Assembly (NCBI GenBank): GCA_900763175.1
Contig: CAAFJI010000145.1
Coordinates: forward strand, 1 to 8,872
Direction: 5' to 3'
DNA from: Lachnospiraceae bacterium
GTDB taxonomy: Bacteria > Bacillota > Clostridia > Lachnospirales > Lachnospiraceae
DNA: 8,872 nucleotides
The stretch's first letter is position 1. Each line of letters starts with the position of its first letter. Made by a program: the position numbers and the translations under genes. This document shows positions 1-5,737 of this stretch, piece after piece. Below the pieces are notes generated by a model. The model made no database searches, had not been told where the DNA came from, and saw only the letters and a program-made list of their open reading frames with translations.

Positions 1-1
1 C

Positions 2-67
2 TTTAATAGTGAATGTAGGATAAAGGCGAATTATAATGAAAGCCTTCAGCTTTGGAAAAAAGATTAA
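2..67 (+). CDS. Possible C-terminal tail of an upstream gene (partial)
   Basis: An open frame enters from the left edge and ends at TAA 65-67, giving about 21 residues that end in SLQLWKKD. It could be the tail of a gene lying before the window, with the promoter-like AT-rich stretch starting right after it. A frame this short is often open by chance, and I recognise no family, so this is only a possibility. Confidence 0.2.
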   Translation, partial: FNSECRIKANYNESLQLWKKD

Positions 68-78
68 GAAATAATAAA

Positions 79-106
79 TTTAGATAAGTTATAAATATAA
101 TATACA
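79..106 (+). promoter_or_regulatory. Candidate sigma-A-type promoter
   Basis: Two overlapping readings exist. TTTAGA (79-84) and TATACA (101-106) with a 16-base spacer match the consensus boxes at four of six positions each. A perfect TATAAT lies at 96-101 but has no good -35 at the usual distance. The segment is strongly AT-rich, so chance matches are likely. It is the best promoter candidate upstream of the sugar transferase gene, not a demonstrated one. Confidence 0.3.
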
Positions 107-168
107 CTTAAAGAAACACAAACTTCCGCAAACACAGACAGAAAAATGCAGTAAGCCTTTATTTTATT

Positions 169-177
169 GGGGGGGGG
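169..177 (+). repeat. Homopolymeric G9 tract upstream of the locus
   Basis: Nine consecutive G residues follow TTATT and precede TAAAGTGAGG. No other G run in the window is this long. The tract sits between the promoter-like segment and the first gene, about 290 bases before its start, and is not inside a recognisable gene. G tracts of this length are known in other bacteria to change length by slipped-strand mispairing and to switch surface-structure genes; applying that here is inference. Confidence 0.85.
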
Positions 178-470
178 TAAAGTGAGGATGATGCAGAGCG
201 ACAGGAAGAGAAAATCAAGACACATCCATCACATCTCAGTTATTTATGTAAATCTGTACATCCAGAGCACAAATTCAAAACGAAGCTAATGAGAAACGAG
301 AAGTTACAGTTTCATCCGTTTGGAAATATTTTGCGGAAAAATATCTGTAAACAGAGAGAATAAAATACCAGAGCATGTTGGATAAATCATTCCAGCAGGA
401 TATGTACTGCAGTTTTTGAGAATGATTTTCAAACAGGCGACAAGATCAAGAAGGAGAAAAAGAAGAGTTT

Positions 471-1922
471 ATGTACAAGAAAGATTCAGAGAGATGGATA
501 AAGCACGTTGACTTTATCATTCTTGACATGATTTGTCTGCAGATTGCCTTTGTACTGGCTTACGCCATCAGCGGATACGGATTCTGTCCCTATGAACAGG
601 TGCTGTACCGGAATATGGCAATATTTCTGGAAATTGCTGATCTGCTTGTGATCAGCTGCTACGGCACACTGCGGGATGTGTTGAAGCGAGGCTGTTATCG
701 TGACCTTACCGTCACGCTGAAGCATTCGGTGATGGTAGGAGTGCTTGGGATTTTGTATTTGTTTTTAAATCAGGAAGGACAGAAGTATTCCAGACTTGCA
801 TTGATACTTACCGTTGTACTGTACTGTGTGATCGCCTACCTTGTCCGTGAATTATGGAAGCGTCTCCTACGAAAACAGATGGAAGATGGAAGGGACAGAA
901 CATTGCTGATCATTACCTCAGCAGATATGGCAGAGCAGGTAATCCAGAGCATGAAAGAGAACAATTATGCCCGCTACACCATTGCCGGAGCTGCCATTAT
1001 TGATAAAGACCAGACCGGAGAAGTAATTGACGGAGTTCCTGTTGTGGCAAATAAAGAAACGGTTCCTATGTATGTGTGCAAGGAATGGATTGATGAAGTG
1101 CTGATCGTGACTTCCGGAATCCTGCCCTATCCGACAGAGCTGATCGATAAGCTTACGGAGACCGGCGTGACCATTCATATGAACCTTGCCAAGGTGACAA
1201 ACGTTCCCGGCAAGAAGCAGTTCGTGGAAAAAGTAGGCGCTTATACCGTCCTCACCACCAGCATGAACTATGCTTCCTCTTTCCAGCTGATGCTGAAAAG
1301 ACTGACAGACATTGTGGGAGGTCTGGTGGGCTGTATTTTCACCGGCATTATTTTCCTCTTCGTGGCACCGGCAATCTATATTGCCTCTCCGGGTCCCATC
1401 TTTTTTGCCCAGGAGCGTGTGGGAAAGAATGGAAAGCATTTTAAAATGTACAAATTCCGAAGTATGTACATGGACGCTGAAGAGCGGAAAGCAGAACTGA
1501 TGAAGGACAACAAGCTTGGTGATGGCAAAATGTTCAAGCTGGACTTCGACCCCCGTGTCATCGGAAACAGGATCCTGCCTGACGGAACCCACAAAACCGG
1601 CATCGGCGATTTCATCCGGCGAACCAGCCTGGATGAATTTCCCCAGTTCTTCAATGTCCTGAAGGGAGATATGTCCATTGTAGGAACTCGTCCTCCCCTT
1701 ATCTCTGAGACCAACCTTTACGAGCTTCACCACCGTGCAAGGCTGGCAATCAAACCCGGCATTACCGGAATGTGGCAGGTAAGCGGCCGAAGTGACATCA
1801 CAGACTTCGAGGAAGTGGTAAGGCTGGATAAAGAGTACATTAGCAACTGGAATATTGAGATGGACATTAAGATCCTGTTTAAGACAGTGATGGTGGTGTT
1901 TAAGAAGGAAGGGTCGATGTGA
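471..1922 (+). CDS. Membrane initiating sugar-phosphate transferase (WbaP/CpsE-type polyprenyl glycosylphosphotransferase)
   Basis: This 483-residue enzyme should transfer a sugar-1-phosphate from a nucleotide sugar to undecaprenyl phosphate, the first membrane step of repeat-unit assembly. Four N-terminal membrane segments are seen at about 13-35, 47-66, 84-100 and 107-127. A soluble CoA-binding-like domain follows (about 142-250), then a fifth hydrophobic segment (about 281-304) that introduces the catalytic domain. Family motifs are intact: SPGP at 306, KFRSM at 328-332, the SLDEFPQ block at 386-392 with the Asp-Glu pair D388/E389, and GTRPP at 405-409. Length is normal for the full-size family. 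AAGGAG at 451-456 precedes the ATG by 14 bases, a slightly long spacing. The sugar transferred (glucose, galactose or another) cannot be read from the sequence. The stop lies 42 bases before the fucose salvage gene, which suggests one operon. Confidence 0.94.
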   Translation: MYKKDSERWIKHVDFIILDMICLQIAFVLAYAISGYGFCPYEQVLYRNMAIFLEIADLLVISCYGTLRDVLKRGCYRDLTVTLKHSVMVGVLGILYLFLNQEGQKYSRLALILTVVLYCVIAYLVRELWKRLLRKQMEDGRDRTLLIITSADMAEQVIQSMKENNYARYTIAGAAIIDKDQTGEVIDGVPVVANKETVPMYVCKEWIDEVLIVTSGILPYPTELIDKLTETGVTIHMNLAKVTNVPGKKQFVEKVGAYTVLTTSMNYASSFQLMLKRLTDIVGGLVGCIFTGIIFLFVAPAIYIASPGPIFFAQERVGKNGKHFKMYKFRSMYMDAEERKAELMKDNKLGDGKMFKLDFDPRVIGNRILPDGTHKTGIGDFIRRTSLDEFPQFFNVLKGDMSIVGTRPPLISETNLYELHHRARLAIKPGITGMWQVSGRSDITDFEEVVRLDKEYISNWNIEMDIKILFKTVMVVFKKEGSM

Positions 1923-1964
1923 GAAACATGCCCGGAAAAAGTACGGCAGAGGTAGAAAGAAAAT

Positions 1965-4900
1965 ATGTTAAATGACCAGTATAAAAAAATAAAAAATCTG
2001 TTTCTCAGACAGAGCTACATAGATGCATGGGAGGATTATCAGCGCTCTATCCGCAAGAAAAGCTTTGCCCAGTGGGACTACATTGTCCTGACTGCTTCCA
2101 ATGAGGAGCAGGCAGAGGCTTTTCACAGTCAGATCGCATACAGACAGGAGAAAAATGTGCTCCCCTGCAGAACCAGATATATGGTACTGCCAGATCCTGA
2201 TGGAAAACGTATCGGGTCCGGCGGTGCGACCTTACAGGTGCTGCGAAAGCTTTTTGAGGCAGAGGATATCCAGGGTGATTTCCGTAATAAAAGAATCCTT
2301 GTGATCCATTCCGGTGGGGACAGCAAACGTGTTCCCCAGTATTCCGTATGTGGAAAGCTTTTTTCACCTGTTCCAAGAGAGCTTCCGGATGGAAGAGCTT
2401 CTACACTTTTCGATGAATTTCTTATTGGCATGGCAGGAGTACCATCCCGTTTCCGTGAGGGAATGCTGGTGCTTTCCGGTGATGTCCTTCTTTTGTTCAA
2501 TCCACTGCAGATTGATGCCCAGTTTAAGGGGGCAGCAGCCATTTCCATGAAGGTACCTGCAGATATTGGAAAAGATCACGGCGTATTTTTGAACAATGGA
2601 AAAGATTATGTGAAAAAATTTCTCCACAAACAGACCGTGGAAACACTGGAGCGGCTTGGCGCAGTAAATGATTCCGGAAACGTGGATCTGGACACCGGAG
2701 CCGTGCTTTTTGATGTGGATCTGATGAATGCACTGTTATCTCTGGTGCAGACAGAGGGAAAAATAGACGGGCAGAAGTATGAGCAGTTTGTAAACGAGAA
2801 ATCCCGTATCAGCCTGTATGGAGATTTCCTTTATCCGCTGGCAGAGGATTCCACTCTGGAACAGTACTACAGGGAACAGCCGGAGGGAACATTCTGCGAA
2901 GAACTGAAGGAATGCCGTACGCAGATCTGGGAAGTGCTCCATAAATTTGGAATGAAGCTGATCTGTCTGTCTCCTGCGGAATTTATCCATTTCGGAACCA
3001 CCTGGGAGCTTCTTAACCTGCTCACAGAGGAAATTACAGATTATGAATACCTGGACTGGAAGGCACAGGTGTTTACCAATTATGAAAATGGAAAATCCCA
3101 TGCGGCGCTTCACAATGCATTGATCGGGAAAGGGACAAAGCTTGCACAGCACTGTTATGTAGAGAACAGCTGGCTCAGGGGAAAGACTGTTTTAGAAGAA
3201 GGTTCGGTTGTCTCCCAGCTGGAATTAAAGGACGTAACCGTTCCACCGATGGTACTTCACGGGGTTGCTTTGTGTGAAAAGCCAGAGGAAGCAGGAAGAA
3301 AATTCATCGTCCGGGGTTATGGAGTAAAAGACAATCCCAAAAAGACACTGGAAGAGGATGGAAGCTTCCTGGCAGGTACCCTTGGAAAACTGATGGAAGC
3401 CAACGGCCTGACGGCAGAGGAGGTCTGGGAGGATGCAGACCATTCTTTATGGAAGGCCAGACTTTACCCGGAGGAGGAAAGCCTGGACAAGGCAGTTTCC
3501 TGGGCGCTGTTTCTTTATGAGATGAGCCAGGGAAGGGCTGACAGTCAGCAGGTAGAGCATTGGAGGAAAAAGAGACGTTACTCCCTGGAAGAGTCCTTCC
3601 GGCTGGCGGATACCTCTGTACTGGTTCCGTGGAGCGAGGAGCTGGAGAACCGCATCCTTGCAGAACGTTTTCTTGGAAGAATGCAGGCAGGGGAAGATTA
3701 CGTGGACGCACTGAAAACCTTTGGTGCAGCTGAAATCGATGAGAAACAGTTTGACCTGCTGATGAAGCTGGCAGACGAGGAGCTGGAATTTTCTGAGAAA
3801 ATCCGTGTCCTGTATGACGTTTCCCGCTCCATGAAATTCATGAAGAAAACATTCCATGGAATCGGCTATGACCAGATCGAGCAGAAATGCTTCTCTGTTC
3901 TCCAGCAGGAAATTTTCAAGGCAAGTGATGTGAATCAGGTGCACCAGTATCAGATCGCAGAGGACGAGGTAGTGGTGAAGCTTCCTGTCCGTGTGAACTG
4001 GGGCGGCGGCTGGACCGATACCCCGCCATACTGCAACGAAAAGGGTGGTGTGGTTCTGAATGCGGCAATCCTGCTTAACGGAAAAGAGCCTATTGAAGTA
4101 TGCGTGAGGCGGATCCCAGAGAAGCACATTCAGTTTGCCAGCCTGGATCTGGACGCTTACGGAACGATAACAACGGTAGAGGAGATACAGGATTGCCACA
4201 ATCCTTACGATTCCTTTGCATTACATAAGGCTGCACTGATCGCCTGCGGCATTATTCCTATGGAAGGAAAGGCGGATCTGGGAGAAATCCTGGAAAAAAT
4301 GGGCGGCGGTTTCTATATGTCCACCAGAGTCAGTGGTGTGCCAAAAGGTTCCGGCCTTGGAACCAGCAGCATTCTCTCCGGAGCCTGCGTCCGTGCCCTT
4401 GGAAAATTCCTGGGAACAAGCTGGAGCGATTCCGATGTGTATGAGCTTGTGCTGAACTTGGAGCAGATTATGAGTACAGGCGGCGGCTGGCAGGATCAGG
4501 TGGGCGGTCTGACTGGCGGTGTGAAATATATCACATCCCGCCCGGGAATGAAACAGAAGCTTCGTGTGGAATATCTGAACCTGGATGAAGAGACGAAGGC
4601 AGAGCTTCAGGAGCGCTTCGCCCTGGTCTACACCGGTCAGCGCCGTCTCGCCAGAAACCTGCTCCGCTACGTAGTGGGAAACTACATGGGCGGAAGAAAA
4701 GAATCCGTAGAAGCCCTGGAGGAAATGAAACAGCTGGCTGTAATGATGCGCTACGAGCTGGAACAGGGTGACGTAGATAAATTTGCCCAGCTTCTGAACC
4801 AGCACTGGGAAGTCTCCAAAAAACTGGACGACGGCTCCTCCAATACCTGTATCGACCAGATCTTCGCAAGCTGCGAAGACCTCATCGATGGCAAATTCAT

Positions 4901-5036
4901 CTCCGGCGCCGGCGGCGGCGGATTCCTGCAGGTCATCCTGAAAAAGGGCGTGACAAAGGAAATGCTCCGGGAGAGACTGCTGGAGGTTTACCAGAATTCC
5001 GGGGTGGATGTTTGGGAAGCAACGTTTGTGTGGTGA
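1965..5036 (+). CDS. fkp: Bifunctional L-fucokinase / L-fucose-1-phosphate guanylyltransferase
   Basis: The 1023-residue protein should phosphorylate free L-fucose with ATP and then join it to GTP, giving GDP-L-fucose in the cytoplasm (salvage route). The N-terminal half is the guanylyltransferase: GKRIGSGGATL at about 80-90 and HSGGDSKRVP at 115-124 match the nucleotide-binding signatures of the Fkp/FKGP family. A beta-helix-like stretch lies near 380-425. The C-terminal part is a GHMP kinase with PVRVNWGGGWTDTPPY (674-689), the phosphate-binding loop VPKGSGLGTSS (792-802) and SGAGGGGF (980-987). All main motifs of both activities are present, so it looks functional. It is somewhat longer than the Bacteroides fragilis Fkp (about 950 residues). 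AGAGG at 1948-1952 is a modest ribosome site. The product would feed a fucosyltransferase, but none is recognisable here. Substrate is assigned by family; a related 6-deoxysugar or heptose cannot be excluded. Confidence 0.9.
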   Translation: MLNDQYKKIKNLFLRQSYIDAWEDYQRSIRKKSFAQWDYIVLTASNEEQAEAFHSQIAYRQEKNVLPCRTRYMVLPDPDGKRIGSGGATLQVLRKLFEAEDIQGDFRNKRILVIHSGGDSKRVPQYSVCGKLFSPVPRELPDGRASTLFDEFLIGMAGVPSRFREGMLVLSGDVLLLFNPLQIDAQFKGAAAISMKVPADIGKDHGVFLNNGKDYVKKFLHKQTVETLERLGAVNDSGNVDLDTGAVLFDVDLMNALLSLVQTEGKIDGQKYEQFVNEKSRISLYGDFLYPLAEDSTLEQYYREQPEGTFCEELKECRTQIWEVLHKFGMKLICLSPAEFIHFGTTWELLNLLTEEITDYEYLDWKAQVFTNYENGKSHAALHNALIGKGTKLAQHCYVENSWLRGKTVLEEGSVVSQLELKDVTVPPMVLHGVALCEKPEEAGRKFIVRGYGVKDNPKKTLEEDGSFLAGTLGKLMEANGLTAEEVWEDADHSLWKARLYPEEESLDKAVSWALFLYEMSQGRADSQQVEHWRKKRRYSLEESFRLADTSVLVPWSEELENRILAERFLGRMQAGEDYVDALKTFGAAEIDEKQFDLLMKLADEELEFSEKIRVLYDVSRSMKFMKKTFHGIGYDQIEQKCFSVLQQEIFKASDVNQVHQYQIAEDEVVVKLPVRVNWGGGWTDTPPYCNEKGGVVLNAAILLNGKEPIEVCVRRIPEKHIQFASLDLDAYGTITTVEEIQDCHNPYDSFALHKAALIACGIIPMEGKADLGEILEKMGGGFYMSTRVSGVPKGSGLGTSSILSGACVRALGKFLGTSWSDSDVYELVLNLEQIMSTGGGWQDQVGGLTGGVKYITSRPGMKQKLRVEYLNLDEETKAELQERFALVYTGQRRLARNLLRYVVGNYMGGRKESVEALEEMKQLAVMMRYELEQGDVDKFAQLLNQHWEVSKKLDDGSSNTCIDQIFASCEDLIDGKFISGAGGGGFLQVILKKGVTKEMLRERLLEVYQNSGVDVWEATFVW

Positions 5037-5069
5037 GAACGGTAAGTTGTAAAAATAAGAATGAAATAA

Positions 5070-5111
5070 GCCTCAGCGCCAGGATGGAAAGCGTATATCT
5101 GGTGCTGAGGC
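5070..5111 (+). other. Strong 13-bp stem-loop just after fkp, terminator-like without a T-tract
   Basis: Arms 5070-5082 and 5099-5111 pair over 13 positions, beginning GCCTCAG and ending CTGAGGC, with one G-U pair and a 16-base loop. It starts 33 bases after the fkp stop. The downstream bases are AAGTTGG, so the U run of a classical intrinsic terminator is missing. It may protect the 3' end of the upstream message, attenuate read-through, or serve a site-specific DNA role. Confidence 0.6.
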
Positions 5112-5122
5112 AAGTTGGTATA

Positions 5123-5137
5123 CAGTTGCAACAACTG
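5123..5137 (+). other. Short perfect hairpin
   Basis: CAGTTG (5123-5128) and CAACTG (5132-5137) are perfect complements around a CAA loop. It follows the larger hairpin by 11 bases. On its own a six-pair stem is weak evidence; it is listed because it belongs to a run of such structures. Confidence 0.4.
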
Positions 5138-5142
5138 CTAAT

Positions 5143-5167
5143 GTCTACCTCAAACTTTCAGTGGCGG
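5143..5167 (+). repeat. 25-base diverged repeat, copy 1 of 3
   Basis: The unit has the form GTCTA(C/T), eight variable bases, then TTCAGTKGMGG-like sequence (here TTCAGTGGCGG). The other copies are at 5568-5592 and 5619-5643. The outer blocks align in all three with no gap, and the middle eight bases vary. The first copy is about 425 bases from the second. Confidence 0.5.
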
Positions 5168-5225
5168 CATGATGGTCTACGGTGGCGTATAAAACTCATG
5201 CAAAATACCCCTACTGCGAGCCTGT

Positions 5226-5287
5226 TTTATTGCAGAGCAAGGTAGTGACATGATACCTTCATTTTTCCGAAGAATTAGAGGTGGAGG
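5226..5287 (+). repeat. Imperfect direct repeat A, copy 1
   Basis: About 62 bases that recur at 5330-5392. Shared blocks are TTTATTGCAG, GACATGATA, CATTTTTC and AGAATTAGAGGT. The offset is 104 bases for the first block and 103 for the later ones, so one single-base indel separates the copies. Inside copy 1, AAGGTA (5239-5244) and TACCTT (5254-5259) could pair around GTGACATGA; this pairing is not kept in copy 2. Confidence 0.75.
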
Positions 5288-5329
5288 TTGAAAGCGTTGA
5301 AAAGCCAAAAATCTATTTTTCTGGAAAAG

Positions 5330-5392
5330 TTTATTGCAGACGAGAGATGGACATGATAACTGCATTTTTCTGGAGAATTAGAGGTAGTGAGG
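5330..5392 (+). repeat. Imperfect direct repeat A, copy 2
   Basis: Second copy of the element at 5226-5287, sharing the same four blocks in order. A partial third echo of its centre, TTTTTCTGGA, occurs at about 5316-5325 between the copies. In copy 2, TGCAG (5335-5339) can pair with CTGCA (5360-5364), a different helix from that in copy 1. Confidence 0.75.
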
Positions 5393-5403
5393 GGTAGATG
5401 ATT

Positions 5404-5434
5404 GTTCATGTTGCAACAGAGAATAGTTGTGAAC
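5404..5434 (+). other. Bulged stem-loop
   Basis: GTTCA (5404-5408) pairs with TGAAC (5430-5434), and CAAC (5414-5417) pairs with GTTG (5426-5429) around an eight-base loop. The two helices are separated by a five-base bulge on the 5' side only. Each helix is short, so support is modest. Confidence 0.35.
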
Positions 5435-5468
5435 TTGTACAGTTTTAACAAAGTGAGTTGGTGTACGG

Positions 5469-5495
5469 GTTATGACAATAAGGGTCAGCACTTTG
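5469..5495 (+). repeat. 51-base-spaced repeat B, copy 1
   Basis: Starts with GTTATGACAATAAG and ends with CACTTTG; 23 of 27 positions match the copy at 5520-5546. CAAAGTG at 5449-5455 can pair with the CACTTTG at 5489-5495, enclosing the inner TTAT-GACA-ATAA mini-hairpin. Confidence 0.8.
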
Positions 5496-5600
5496 AAAAA
5501 TAGAGAAGTGCGACTGAGAGTTATGACAATAAGACTTAACACTTTGTTGGTGAGCTGGTATGAAGGTGTCTATCATAAAGTTTCAGTTGAGGAAAAATAG
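5472..5600 (+). CDS. Doubtful small open frame with an internal 17-codon repeat
   Basis: A 42-residue frame from ATG 5472 to TAG 5598-5600. Because the repeat spacing of 51 is a multiple of three, the peptide repeats too: MTIRVSTL at 1-8 and MTIRLNTL at 18-25. It matches no family I know and has only a poor ribosome site (ACGGG just upstream). The repeat may equally be an RNA or DNA element that happens to stay in frame. Confidence 0.15.
   Translation: MTIRVSTLKNREVRLRVMTIRLNTLLVSWYEGVYHKVSVEEK
5520..5546 (+). repeat. 51-base-spaced repeat B, copy 2
   Basis: Second copy, exactly 51 bases after the first with no indel. The first 14 bases are identical and the last seven (CACTTTG) are identical; the four mismatches lie between. 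GAAGTG at 5505-5510 can pair with CACTTT here, one pair having changed from A-U to G-U relative to copy 1, so the outer helix is kept. Confidence 0.8.
5568..5592 (+). repeat. 25-base diverged repeat, copy 2 of 3
   Basis: GTCTAT, eight bases, then TTCAGTTGAGG. It lies 51 bases before copy 3, the same spacing as repeat B. The neighbouring GGTGAG at 5550-5555 and 5600-5605 extends the similarity of this unit to the next one upstream of the motif. Confidence 0.55.
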
Positions 5601-5604
5601 GTGA

Positions 5605-5624
5605 GTAGACCATGACAGGTCTAC
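5605..5624 (+). other. Perfect 7-bp hairpin with ATGACA loop
   Basis: GTAGACC (5605-5611) and GGTCTAC (5618-5624) pair perfectly around the six-base loop ATGACA. The same six bases occur at 5472 and 5523 in repeat B. This is the first of four consecutive stem-loops leading to the gene at 5773. Confidence 0.6.
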
Positions 5625-5643
5625 ATAAAAGATTCAGTGGTGG
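5619..5643 (+). repeat. 25-base diverged repeat, copy 3 of 3
   Basis: GTCTAC, eight bases, then TTCAGTGGTGG. The 5' block is the 3' arm of the hairpin at 5605-5624 and the 3' block is the 5' arm of the next hairpin, so the motif bridges two stem-loops. Confidence 0.55.
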
Positions 5644-5660
5644 TCGGATGATACCCACTG
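5635..5660 (+). other. 6-bp hairpin
   Basis: CAGTGG (5635-5640) pairs with CCACTG (5655-5660) around a 14-base loop that contains GGATGATA. It is the second of the four consecutive stem-loops. Confidence 0.5.
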
Positions 5661-5677
5661 TGAGAAAAATGATAGCT

Positions 5678-5698
5678 ACAGTGTGATGAACACACTGT
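5678..5698 (+). other. Perfect 8-bp hairpin with ATGAA loop
   Basis: ACAGTGTG (5678-5685) pairs perfectly with CACACTGT (5691-5698) around ATGAA. It is the third of the four stem-loops. Only GTTTGATATAG follows, so it is not a classical terminator. A short open frame starts inside the loop at 5686. Confidence 0.6.
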
Positions 5699-5714
5699 TT
5701 GATATAGATAAGGT

Positions 5715-5737
5715 CCGCCGGTGTACTGCATCGGTGG
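5715..5737 (+). other. 9-bp hairpin with two G-U pairs, before the glycosyltransferase gene
   Basis: CCGCCGGTG (5715-5723) pairs with CATCGGTGG (5729-5737) around TACTG. Two of nine pairs are G-U, which pair in + strand RNA but would be A-C mismatches in the complementary transcript. It ends 35 bases before the start at 5773, leaving the ribosome site (GAGAGG, 5756-5761) free. Confidence 0.55.

Larger units (their letters stand above)
1..470 (+). other. Upstream leader/intergenic region without a convincing gene
   Basis: No protein gene of normal size is visible on either strand. The first 120 bases are AT-rich with promoter-like boxes. A nine-G run follows at 169-177, then a more mixed segment with short open frames at 188-289 (33 residues), 289-363 (24 residues, start overlapping the previous stop as TAATG) and 375-419 (14 residues). 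None of these peptides resembles a known family. If transcription starts near 110, the first gene would have an untranslated leader of roughly 360 bases, long enough for regulation by RNA structure or a processive antiterminator, as is common in polysaccharide loci. That role is inference; no terminator hairpin with a T-tract was seen here. Confidence 0.5.

Noticed and set aside
918..1733. Long antisense open frame (271 residues) opposite the sugar transferase gene
   Set aside because: It lies wholly within a gene with intact catalytic motifs, has low-complexity His/Gly-rich sequence and resembles no family, so it is a shadow frame.
3447..4199. Antisense open frame of 250 residues within fkp
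   Set aside because: The + strand here encodes recognisable kinase motifs; the antisense product matches nothing and has no ribosome site of note.
4863..4879. Perfect 7-bp inverted repeat CTTCGCA / TGCGAAG inside fkp
   Set aside because: It lies within coding sequence for an ordinary helix before the last GHMP motif and has no following T-run; likely chance.
5012..5245. 77-residue open frame overlapping the end of fkp
   Set aside because: It begins inside fkp in another frame and runs through the 13-bp hairpin and a repeat copy; no family resemblance and no ribosome site.
5172..5613. Inverted 9-base match (ATGGTCTAC at 5172-5180, GTAGACCAT at 5605-5613) as ends of an invertible segment
   Set aside because: A 9-base inverted match is expected about once by chance in a region this size, and no recombinase gene is present in the window.
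5226..5643. CRISPR array
   Set aside because: Repeat units are diverged, unevenly spaced and belong to different families, with no constant repeat plus unique spacers and no cas genes.
5699..5727. Promoter-like TTGATA with 17-base spacer and TGTACT
   Set aside because: The -10 matches only four of six positions and lies within the hairpin at 5715-5737; too weak to call.
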